NCBI GenBank assembly: GCA_040386295.1
Contig: JAZKFR010000127.1
Location: 1-13,212, forward strand
From: JAZKFR01 sp040386295
GTDB taxonomy: Bacteria > Pseudomonadota > Gammaproteobacteria > Burkholderiales > Rhodocyclaceae
Direction: 5' to 3'
Length of the DNA stretch: 13,212 nt
Below, piece by piece: positions 1 to 6,505 of this stretch. The notes under the pieces were generated by a model, which was not told the origin of the DNA, did no database searches, and saw only the letters and a program-made list of their open reading frames with translations. The position numbers and the translations under genes are program-made. Positions within the stretch are counted from its first letter, which is position 1, and every line of letters begins with the position of its first letter.

Positions 1-18
1 ACAGAGCAGAAGACCTAA
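1..18 (+). CDS. Possible 3' end of tatB (last five codons)
   Basis: Frame 1 reads T-E-Q-K-T then TAA at 16-18, eleven bases before the tatC GTG. In proteobacteria tatB normally lies immediately upstream of tatC, so this is plausibly the end of TatB, the receptor partner of TatC in twin-arginine export. Five residues cannot identify a protein, so the call rests on position alone. Confidence 0.35.
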   Translation, partial: TEQKT

Positions 19-29
19 GAGGATCACCG

Positions 30-818
30 GTGTCCAGCAACCATTTTGAAACCTCTTTTCTCAGCCATTTGCTTGAGCTGCGCGACCGACTAATTCGTTC
101 GTTGGTGGCGATTGGAGCCGTTTTTATTTGTCTTTTCCCCTGGGCTAAAGATTGGTACACCCTGCTTGCGCAACCGCTATTGCAGACCTTGCCGAGCGGC
201 GGACAGATGATTGCGACCGATGTCGTCGGTGTTTTCTTGGTGCCGATGAAGGTGACGATGATGCTGGCTTTCCTCATCGCGCTGCCTTACGTTTTGTATC
301 AGGTCTGGTCTTTTGTCGCACCAGGCTTGTATCGACACGAAAAACGTTTGGCGATTCCCTTGTTGTTTTCCAGCGTCTTGCTCTTCTTCTCTGGCATGGC
401 GTTCGCCTATTTTCTGGTTTTTCCCTCTGTTTTTGGCTTCATGTCGAAAATTGCCCCGGAAGGCGTAGCGTGGATGACCGATATTGATAAATATCTCTCC
501 TTTGTGCTTTCTACTTTCGTCGCGTTTGGGGTGACTTTCGAGGTGCCGGTTCTGGTCGTTGTCTTGCTTTATATGGGCTGGGTTGATCTTGTGCAGCTCA
601 AGGCGTGGCGTCCTTACGTGATTGTCGCCGCCTTTGTCTTAGGCGCGATTTTTACCCCACCGGACGTGCTGTCGCAGATTATGTTGGCCGTGCCGCTTTG
701 CCTGCTTTACGAACTGGGCATTTTCCTCGGGCGCTTTGTCGTTAAAAGAGCGGTCGTTGTAGCCTCTTCCGTTCAGCCAGAGGTGGCGGCAGCGCCCCCT
801 AATTCTTCTGGCGAATAG
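30..818 (+). CDS. tatC: Sec-independent protein translocase subunit TatC
   Basis: TatC is the polytopic inner-membrane core of the twin-arginine translocase; with TatB it binds RR signal peptides and recruits TatA to export folded proteins. The 262-residue product is close to the usual length of about 258. Near the N-terminus it has the family signature HLLELRDRL (residues 13-21), whose Glu16 lies in the signal-peptide binding area. It then has the conserved FVAPGLYRHEKR loop, a membrane-embedded Glu171 in FEVPV, and the late signature RPYVIVAAFVLGAIFTPPD. Six hydrophobic segments are visible, followed by a short Ala/Pro/Ser-rich cytoplasmic tail. The start is GTG at 30, preceded by an AAGAGGA Shine-Dalgarno (17-23) that overlaps the stop of the upstream frame, which suggests translational coupling to tatB. 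No clear terminator follows. Confidence 0.97.
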   Translation: MSSNHFETSFLSHLLELRDRLIRSLVAIGAVFICLFPWAKDWYTLLAQPLLQTLPSGGQMIATDVVGVFLVPMKVTMMLAFLIALPYVLYQVWSFVAPGLYRHEKRLAIPLLFSSVLLFFSGMAFAYFLVFPSVFGFMSKIAPEGVAWMTDIDKYLSFVLSTFVAFGVTFEVPVLVVVLLYMGWVDLVQLKAWRPYVIVAAFVLGAIFTPPDVLSQIMLAVPLCLLYELGIFLGRFVVKRAVVVASSVQPEVAAAPPNSSGE

Positions 819-953
819 CGCTCCTTCTCCCCTTTTGTCTAGCAAATTGGCTGCGCCCAGCGTGCTTGATTGCATCGTCAAGTCGGCAGCGTCACCAAAT
901 CGAGAGGCAAAATTGAGGCTCGAATGGAATGAATTGCCGATGAGAACCGCTTT

Positions 954-1700
954 ATGTCAATGATTATTGATGCCTGTACCGCTCAACATCAAGGTTGCCG
1001 TAAAGAGCAACAAGATCAGGTGGCGATCGTTCAGCATCCTAAAAACAGCAGAGTGATTCTCGCTGCGCTGGCTGATGGCATGGGTGGGCACACCGGGGGA
1101 CTATTAGCGGCGCAGCAAGTCATTCATACCGCTGTAAGCAATATCGGATATTTTTCAGAGCAAGAAGACGTGCCGATTTCGCTCTTGGAAAACTGCATTA
1201 AAGAAGCGCATATGCTGATTAGGGCATCGCGTTTTATCAACGAACAGGAGCCGCATAGCACTGCTGTGCTGTTGCTGCTCCAGCCAGCACAGGTGAGTTG
1301 GGCTTACTGCGGAGATAGTCGTTTCTATCATTTTCGCGGGAATCAGCTGCTCTTACGCAGCATCGATCACTCTTACGTTGAATCTTTGTTGCAGAACGGG
1401 CTGATTACGGTCGAGCAGGCGATGATTCATCCTGAACGCAACATTCTGACGACCTCTTTAGGGGGCGCGCCAGCACCTAAAATAAGCTCCGGTAGTTGCG
1501 AGCATTTGCAAGAGAACGACAGTTTCTTGCTGTGTTCGGACGGTTTATGGGCTTATTTCAGCGATGCTGAGTTGGCTGCGTTTATCGCCGCATCGTCAGC
1601 GCGCGAGGCGGCATCACAGCTCATCGCAGAGGCCTTGCGCCGTGGGCGCGGGATGGGCGATAACATTTCTGTGGCGATTTTTAAGCTGCTCAAAGTTTGA
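954..1700 (+). CDS. PP2C-family serine/threonine protein phosphatase
   Basis: This is a soluble Mg/Mn-dependent phosphatase of the PPM/PP2C family, which removes phosphate from Ser/Thr residues and usually opposes Hanks-type kinases. The 248 residues form a bare catalytic domain with no membrane segment or sensor domain. The metal-binding and structural motifs are all present in order: R16 with D21 near the N-terminus, ADGMGG with D41-G42, GDSR (D121), LLCSDGLW (D196) and GDN (D236-N237). It should therefore be active. Bacterial homologues include Stp/PrpC and the PppA type linked to type VI secretion, but no kinase or secretion gene is nearby, so the partner is unknown. The start is ATG 954 with only a weak GAGAA upstream; ATG 960 is an alternative. 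It lies 135 bases after tatC on the same strand and may be read through from it. Confidence 0.9.
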   Translation: MSMIIDACTAQHQGCRKEQQDQVAIVQHPKNSRVILAALADGMGGHTGGLLAAQQVIHTAVSNIGYFSEQEDVPISLLENCIKEAHMLIRASRFINEQEPHSTAVLLLLQPAQVSWAYCGDSRFYHFRGNQLLLRSIDHSYVESLLQNGLITVEQAMIHPERNILTTSLGGAPAPKISSGSCEHLQENDSFLLCSDGLWAYFSDAELAAFIAASSAREAASQLIAEALRRGRGMGDNISVAIFKLLKV

Positions 1701-1740
1701 GTTTTTGTGCCGTGCTCATCCCCGTTCATGGCGGGAGCTA

Positions 1741-1803
1741 GAAGTTCAGTTTCAATTTCCAATCCGAATTGCGCAATGCGCAATTCGGATTGGAACTGAC
1801 TTC
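1741..1803. repeat. 63-bp hairpin element with a perfect 39-bp palindromic core
   Basis: The left arm TTCCAATCCGAATTGCGC (1757-1774) is matched exactly by its reverse complement at 1778-1795. Counting A1775/T1777, this is a 39-bp palindrome centred on 1776. An outer stem can form between GAAG-T-TCAGTT (1741-1751) and AACTGACTTC (1794-1803), competing with the last pairs of the inner stem. The element starts 40 bases after the phosphatase stop. It lacks an adjacent T-run (a TTTTT occurs only at 1811-1815), so it is not a canonical intrinsic terminator. It could be a small mobile hairpin repeat, an mRNA-stabilising 3' structure or a bidirectional stop. Confidence 0.85.
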
Positions 1804-2018
1804 TCCTCGGTTTTTCGTCTGCTATAGAGCGATAGGGTGAATTTCATGCTGGCAGTTTTTCCTGATACCGCGCTCTGATTCAGTTCTCTAGGCGTTAAAT
1901 TAGCGATCTGTAGCCAGGGGTTAGATGCTAGCGCTTCCGATTGTAAAAACCTTTGATGCACTAGAAATTTGCCGCCCTCAAGTTCGTCTGAAGGGCGTAG
2001 CGAACTGTATGCAGCAGC

Positions 2019-2083
2019 TTGTTTTGTAATAATGTAAGCATATATTATCAATATTTGATAACAGGTGAATACTTAAGTATAAA
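2019..2083 (+). promoter_or_regulatory. Candidate promoter(s) for the AAA ATPase
   Basis: Two sigma70-like candidates lie in an AT-rich patch. The first is TTGTTT (2019-2024), a 16-base spacer and TATATT (2041-2046). It predicts a start near 2053 and a leader of about 34 bases. The second has better hexamers, TTGATA (2055-2060), a 17-base spacer and TATAAA (2078-2083), but predicts a start near 2090, just after the ATG at 2087. The first is therefore more compatible with translation from 2087. Confidence 0.45.
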
Positions 2084-2086
2084 TTC

Positions 2087-3268
2087 ATGGATCCCAGAAA
2101 AAACCCCTACGCCCCAGGAGCCGGCACGCCCCCGCCTGAATTGGCGGGACGAGACGACATCATAGAGCGCGCAGACATTGCGCTTGATCGAATTAGCGCA
2201 AAGCGAGCAGCGCGCAGCCTTATTTTTTATGGCCTGCGTGGTGTTGGCAAAACGGTACTCCTGCAACGTATCCGCCAAGACGCCGAGAATCAGCATTACG
2301 TCTCAGTCGTCATTGAAGCGCCAGAAGATCGCTCTCTACCTGCTGTTTTAGGGCCAGCCCTTCGGGCAACCCTGATTCGCATGAGTCTCGGTGCGGCAAC
2401 AAAGCATTACCTACAAAAAGCACTTGGCGCACTGGCAAGCTTTGGACGTGCTGCTAAGGTGAAATATGGCGATGTGGAATTCAGTGTCGATGTTGACAGC
2501 ATCCAAGGCGTGGCAGATAGCGGTGATCTGGAATCTGATTTGTCAGACCTTTTAAGCTCAGTAGGCCAGGCTGCCGCCGAGGCCAATACAGTAGTCGTCC
2601 TTTTTATTGATGAGCTGCAATACGTCCACGAGGAACAACTTGCTGCCCTCATTACCGCATTGCACCGAGCCAATCAATCGCAACTGCCGATTACACTCGT
2701 TGCTGCTGGCTTGCCTCAGTTGTTGGGGCAACTGGGCAAAGCCAAATCCTACGCAGAACGATTGTTTGAATTTATTCGGATTGGGCCTCTATCTCCTGAG
2801 TTCGCGCGACAAGCATTGCGCGTTCCGGCAGCAAACGAAGGGGTTGAGTACGAAAGTGACGCTGTTGACGAGATCTTGCTACGCACTGAGGGTTACCCCT
2901 ATTTTTTGCAGGAATGGGGCAAGCATTCCTGGGGCGAAGCGACTCAATCACCGATCACCAAAGACGATGCAGAGCGCGCTACGGTCGTTGCGCTCGCAGA
3001 GTTGGACGCAAGTTTCTTTCGGGTACGCTTTGAGCGGCTGACACCCAGTGAGAAACAGTACATGCGCGCCATGGCCGAATTGGGCGCAGGCCCACACCGT
3101 TCCAGTGACGTGGCAGAGCTGTTAGGTAAAAAGATAAACATCGTCGCGCCTGTGCGCAGCCGTTTAATTGCGAAGGGGATGGCGTTCAGTCCAAGTCATG
3201 GCGACATCGCGTTCACGGTACCGCTCTTTGACGGGTTTATGAAACGCACCATGCCCAATCTGCTGTGA
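2087..3268 (+). CDS. AAA-type ATP-binding protein with C-terminal winged-helix-like region
   Basis: This 393-residue ATPase is of unknown cellular role. It opens with NPYAPGAG..PPELAGRD (6-23), the usual beginning of a family of bacterial AAA (Orc1/Cdc6-like, AAA_16-type) proteins. A Walker A GLRGVGKT follows at 49-56. Walker B is VVLFIDE with D175-E176, and a sensor-1-like VAAGLP lies near 205. The family signature YPYFLQEWG is at 270-278. The last 90 or so residues (TPSEKQYMRAMAELG... to MKRTMPNLL) look like a winged-helix domain that could bind DNA. No nuclease, protease or transmembrane part is visible and no partner gene is adjacent. There is no good Shine-Dalgarno before ATG 2087 (AGG at about 2063 is too distant), so translation may be leader-poor or weak. 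The gene sits between a hairpin element and a transposase relic, which suggests acquisition by transfer. Confidence 0.8.
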   Translation: MDPRKNPYAPGAGTPPPELAGRDDIIERADIALDRISAKRAARSLIFYGLRGVGKTVLLQRIRQDAENQHYVSVVIEAPEDRSLPAVLGPALRATLIRMSLGAATKHYLQKALGALASFGRAAKVKYGDVEFSVDVDSIQGVADSGDLESDLSDLLSSVGQAAAEANTVVVLFIDELQYVHEEQLAALITALHRANQSQLPITLVAAGLPQLLGQLGKAKSYAERLFEFIRIGPLSPEFARQALRVPAANEGVEYESDAVDEILLRTEGYPYFLQEWGKHSWGEATQSPITKDDAERATVVALAELDASFFRVRFERLTPSEKQYMRAMAELGAGPHRSSDVAELLGKKINIVAPVRSRLIAKGMAFSPSHGDIAFTVPLFDGFMKRTMPNLL

Positions 3269-3411
3269 TGTCGCAGCAAGGGGTCGTCGAGCGATCTTTT
3301 GGCCAGCTTGAGGCGTGTTGCTGTCTGCGGAAAAGCCGTGAACGACAATTTAAGACCGCCCTACAGTTTGCGCACTCGGCTTTCCTACTCGTTTTATTCA
3401 GGCGGGAATAG
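3268..3411 (+). pseudogene. Relic of an IS5-family-like transposase (C-terminal part only)
   Basis: An ATG sharing its A with the ATPase stop (TGATG, 3266-3270) opens a 47-codon frame ending with TAG at 3409. After four residues it reads VVERSFGQLE, then RKSRERQFKTALQFAHSAF and a final FRRE. This matches the end of DDE transposases of the IS5 family, where the Glu in VVER(S/T)F is the catalytic acidic residue and the tail runs RER....LQF..LAFL.LL.RR. The N-terminal DDE portion and the left end are absent, so this is a dead fragment and not a small protein gene. No terminal inverted repeat could be paired inside the window. Confidence 0.72.
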
Positions 3412-3476
3412 ACGAATGGGCGGCGCATGGGCGCGCGTATTAAAAAATCTCGCACAGGCAATTAGCCCAAGCTGAT

Positions 3477-4910
3477 TTATTTCGGTTTTGTACCGCCGAG
3501 CAGCGCTGCCAGCGGACGGCGGGTGCTGGTGCTGCTTCGTACTCTGTCGGTTTTGCTCTCGCTAGAGGGTGATGCGGTCTGTGTTGCTGTGCTTTCGTAA
3601 GGTTTGCTGAAGTCAAATCCGTGCGCATCAACCGTGCTTTGTCGACGGGTTTTGCTGGTCGAGGCTTTGGGTGCGCTTTGTCTTGGTGTCGTGCTGGCTG
3701 TTGTCGTGCGTGCGGGTGCGGCGCGTTTGCCTGAACCGCCTGCGCTGGGTGGGTACGCGTAGTCGTCTTCTGGCTCAAATCCTTCAATGATCACTTGTTC
3801 AACAGGACGTTTGATCAGCTTCTCAATGTCCATTAAATAGCCGACTTCGTGCGCTGAAACGAGCGAGATGGCGACGCCTTGTTTGCCCGCTCGCCCGGTG
3901 CGTCCGATGCGGTGCACGTAATCTTCTGGCGTGTGCGGCAGTTCAAAATTGATGACGTGTGGTAACTCGTCGATATCTAGTCCGCGCGCGGCGACATCGG
4001 TGGCAACCAGCACGAGGATGGTGCCGTCTTTGAACTCCTGTAGCGCTTTGAGTCGTTCGGCCTGGCCTTTGTCGCCGTGAATCGAGTCGGCGGCAATACC
4101 TGCGCGCTGCAGGGCTTGCGCTAGTTTATTGGTTTCTATTTTGGTGCGGGTAAAGACCAAAACTTGATTAAATTCAGACGATTTGAGCAGTTTGATCAAG
4201 AGCTCGCGTTTGTTCTCTGAAGCGACTGGGTGTACTCGGTGCGTGATCGTCTCTGAAACCGCGTTGCGTTTGGCAACCTCGATGAGTACCGGCAGCTTAA
4301 GCATTTTGTCGGCGAGCTTTTTGATTTCTTCAGAAAACGTTGCCGAAAAGAGCAGGCTCTGCCGTTGCTCGGGTAATAAATTAAGAATGCGTGTGACGTC
4401 GGGCATAAAGCCCATGTCGAGCATGCGATCCGCTTCGTCGAGCACGAGCGCTTGCACGCTGTTGAAGTTGAGGCACTTTTGCTCGACCAGATCGAGCAGC
4501 CGCCCTGGCGTGGCGACGAGTACTTCGACGCCCAAGCGGATGGCGGCAATTTGCGGCTTGATGTCAACGCCGCCGTAGGCACAAAGGCTCTTGAGCGCAA
4601 CGTATTTGCTGTAATTTTTAACCGATTCGTGCACTTGAATCGCCAGTTCGCGCGTGGGCGCGAGGATCAAGACGCGTACGGGATGGCGGGCGGGCGAGGG
4701 GCTGGGGCTGGCGAAAGGGAGGATGCGCTGCAGCAGCGGCAAGGTAAATGCGGCGGTTTTTCCGGTGCCGGTTTGAGCGCCTCCCATCAAGTCTTTGCCC
4801 TGCAAAACGACGGGGATTGCTTGTTCTTGAATGGGGGTTGGGTTGGTGTACCCTTCTTCGGTAATGGCTCTTAGCAGTTCGGGCGCGAGGCCGAGTTCGT
4901 CAAAACGCAT
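3477..4910 (-). CDS. rhlE: DEAD-box ATP-dependent RNA helicase, RhlE type
   Basis: This RNA helicase unwinds short RNA duplexes in the cytoplasm, with roles in ribosome assembly and RNA turnover. All helicase motifs are present in order: Q motif GYTNPTPIQEQAIP (20-33), motif I AQTGTGKT (45-52), Ia PTRELA, Ib TPGR, motif II DEAD (158-161), III SAT (189-191), V ARGLDI and VI HRIGRTGRAG (about 335-345). A basic, Ser/Thr/Ala-rich low-complexity tail of about 90 residues follows, ending RRPLAALLGGTKPK; such tails are typical of RhlE in Betaproteobacteria and help RNA binding. ATG 4910 is preferred over GTG 4916 because the AAAGG ribosome site is 8 bases from the ATG but only 2 from the GTG. This gives 477 residues. 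It follows hlyD on the same strand but has its own -10 element. Confidence 0.93.
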   Translation of the reverse strand: MRFDELGLAPELLRAITEEGYTNPTPIQEQAIPVVLQGKDLMGGAQTGTGKTAAFTLPLLQRILPFASPSPSPARHPVRVLILAPTRELAIQVHESVKNYSKYVALKSLCAYGGVDIKPQIAAIRLGVEVLVATPGRLLDLVEQKCLNFNSVQALVLDEADRMLDMGFMPDVTRILNLLPEQRQSLLFSATFSEEIKKLADKMLKLPVLIEVAKRNAVSETITHRVHPVASENKRELLIKLLKSSEFNQVLVFTRTKIETNKLAQALQRAGIAADSIHGDKGQAERLKALQEFKDGTILVLVATDVAARGLDIDELPHVINFELPHTPEDYVHRIGRTGRAGKQGVAISLVSAHEVGYLMDIEKLIKRPVEQVIIEGFEPEDDYAYPPSAGGSGKRAAPARTTTASTTPRQSAPKASTSKTRRQSTVDAHGFDFSKPYESTATQTASPSSESKTDRVRSSTSTRRPLAALLGGTKPK

Positions 4911-4918
4911 CGGCACAG

Positions 4919-4923
4919 CCTTT
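4919..4923 (-). promoter_or_regulatory. rhlE ribosome binding site (decides the start)
   Basis: AAAGG on the - strand ends 8 bases before ATG 4910. The in-frame GTG at 4916 is only 2 bases from it, too close for initiation, so the shorter form of the protein is favoured. Confidence 0.6.
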
Positions 4924-4968
4924 AAATAAATTTGGAATCAATAGCATAGGCGTAAGCATAGACGGCGG

Positions 4969-4974
4969 ATTATA
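4969..4974 (-). promoter_or_regulatory. Candidate -10 element for rhlE
   Basis: A perfect TATAAT reads on the - strand in the hlyD-rhlE gap and predicts a transcript start near 4962, about 50 bases before ATG 4910. No good -35 hexamer is found at the right distance; the 17-base spacing gives CTCGAA. Promoter strength is therefore uncertain. Confidence 0.5.
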
Positions 4975-5024
4975 CACGCTCCCCCGTTTTGTTCGAGCTA
5001 GATAGTTGTTTTTGGCGGCAAAAC

Positions 5025-6455
5025 TCAGCGTTCGCGCAGACTTTCGTTTTGATATTGCAGTAATGGGCTGAGAAAATACTCGATGACGCGGCGCATCCCC
5101 GTTTTGATTTCAACCGTCACGGCCATGCCGGGCGAGAGTTTGACGAGTTTTTTGTCGACTTGTATGTTGGCCTTGTCTAGTTTGACGCGCGTCGAATAAA
5201 TCAGCCCTTTTTTCTCGTCATTGATCGCGTCGTTTGATACCTGCGTGACCCGTCCGCGTACGGTGCCGTATTTGGTAAAGGGAAAAGTCTCAATCTTGAC
5301 TTGGGCTTCTTGTCCGGGATTGACGAAGCCTATGTCTTTGTTTTCGATGAATGCTTCAATTTCTAGCGAATCTTCGCTCGGCACAATGATCATCAAGGCT
5401 TGCGCTGGGGTGACAACGCCCCCTACGGTATGCGTTGCTAGCTGCTGAACGGTGCCGCTGACGGGTGCATTGAGCGTCAGTAATTTGCTGCGAGAATCTG
5501 CTTTGATCAATTCTTGGCTGAAGGTGCTCGTTTTTTGTTCGGCTTCGTTCAAGCTATCGAGCGCGATGCGCCGGGTTTCTGCGGTCAGCGTATTTTTCTC
5601 GCTGGATACGGCTTGCAGCGCGGCGTTGAGTTCTCTGATGCGGCTTTTTTGCATCGCCAGATCGCCTTCTTGTTCTATGCGTGCCTGCTCTTTTTCTAGA
5701 TAAGCATGTTTTGATACAAAGTTCTGATCAGCCAGTGCTTTAAAGTCTTGCGCGCGCTGGCGGGCGATGGGTGCAGTTTGTTTGAGTTTGTCGACGATTT
5801 CTTGCGTTGAGTGTCGTTCTGCTTCGCGTTGCTTGATTTCTGCGTCTAATCGTTCAATTTTTGCTTTGTATTCGTTGTATTGGCCGCTCAGTAGTTTTTG
5901 TTCTTGGGCTAAACGCTCGGGTTTGATGTCGTCGACTGCGCCCAAGATCGCGGGCTTAGCGCTGCTAATCGCCTCGAGCAAAGCTTTGGCGCGCAGTGCT
6001 TGCAGCCGTGCCGAGAGTAGATCGTGTGCGCTACGCGTGCTGTCGGCGTCGGCGTTGGTGGCGTCTAGCTCTAAAAGCGTGTCTCCGGCAACTACGGTCT
6101 GTCCATCGCTGACTAAGATTCTTTTAACGGTGGCGGTCTCAAAGGGCTGAATTACTTTGCTGCGATCGTTCGGCACGATTTTGCCGTGCGCTGTGGCGAC
6201 GACTTCGACCTGACCGAAGATGGACCAGATGAGCGCAATCAAAGCGAAGGCGATGATCAGCCACATGGCGATGCGCGGTGCTGGCGAGACTGGGGTTTCT
6301 TGTAGTGCCAGCGCGGCTGGGAGAAACTCGGCTTCGTGCTGGCTGCGTTTGGGCGGTTCAAGTTGCGCGCGAATGCGCCAAACATTACGTAGCACGTTGA
6401 GGTAACGCTTGACTAGGTCGTACAAGCCTTGCACAGCAAGGGGGAGGTGTCGCAT
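5025..6455 (-). CDS. hlyD: Type I secretion membrane fusion protein, HlyD family
   Basis: This periplasmic adaptor links the ABC exporter HlyB to an outer-membrane TolC-like channel. The 476-residue product matches the usual HlyD length of about 478. It has a cytoplasmic N-tail (1-61), one membrane helix (about 62-80, IAMWLIIAFALIALIWSIFG), the first half of a lipoyl-like domain (VEVVATAHGKIVP, 83-95), and a long Glu/Ala/Gln-rich alpha-helical hairpin. After the hairpin come the returning lipoyl half (LLTLNAPVSGTVQQL) and a beta-barrel segment with ENKDIGFVNPGQEAQVKIETF. The C-terminus MAVTVEIKTGMRRVIEYFLSPL...SLRER is very like that of haemolysin HlyD. ATG 6455 is chosen because it begins the conserved N-tail and has an AGGGAAG ribosome site 9 bases upstream. 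The open frame extends further upstream to 6677, but that part overlaps hlyB and encodes no recognisable sequence. It starts 50 bases after hlyB, so the two are probably co-transcribed. Confidence 0.93.
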   Translation of the reverse strand: MRHLPLAVQGLYDLVKRYLNVLRNVWRIRAQLEPPKRSQHEAEFLPAALALQETPVSPAPRIAMWLIIAFALIALIWSIFGQVEVVATAHGKIVPNDRSKVIQPFETATVKRILVSDGQTVVAGDTLLELDATNADADSTRSAHDLLSARLQALRAKALLEAISSAKPAILGAVDDIKPERLAQEQKLLSGQYNEYKAKIERLDAEIKQREAERHSTQEIVDKLKQTAPIARQRAQDFKALADQNFVSKHAYLEKEQARIEQEGDLAMQKSRIRELNAALQAVSSEKNTLTAETRRIALDSLNEAEQKTSTFSQELIKADSRSKLLTLNAPVSGTVQQLATHTVGGVVTPAQALMIIVPSEDSLEIEAFIENKDIGFVNPGQEAQVKIETFPFTKYGTVRGRVTQVSNDAINDEKKGLIYSTRVKLDKANIQVDKKLVKLSPGMAVTVEIKTGMRRVIEYFLSPLLQYQNESLRER

Positions 6456-6505
6456 CAATTGAGTCTTCCCTTCGTTTGGCTTGCGCTCTGTTTTTCGCAC
6501 CGTTT

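Larger units (their letters stand above)
1701..2086. other. Gene-free stretch between PP2C and the AAA ATPase
   Basis: These 386 bases hold no convincing gene. They contain the hairpin element at 1741-1803, a smaller stem-loop (CGCCCT at 1973-1978 with AGGGCG at 1992-1997, 13-base loop, no T-run) and an AT-rich promoter zone from about 2019 to 2086. A 99-codon open frame on the - strand crosses the palindrome but has no recognisable domain and looks fortuitous. The region marks the left side of a probable accessory insertion that includes the ATPase and a transposase relic. Confidence 0.6.

Noticed and set aside
1752..2051. 99-codon - strand open frame across the palindrome
   Set aside because: Its end is simply the translated palindrome; there is no ribosome site and no recognisable domain, and it lies over a promoter-like region.
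4452..4874. 140-codon + strand open frame inside rhlE
   Set aside because: It is antisense to the conserved helicase motifs and its sequence shows no domain; it is a shadow of a GC-rich gene.
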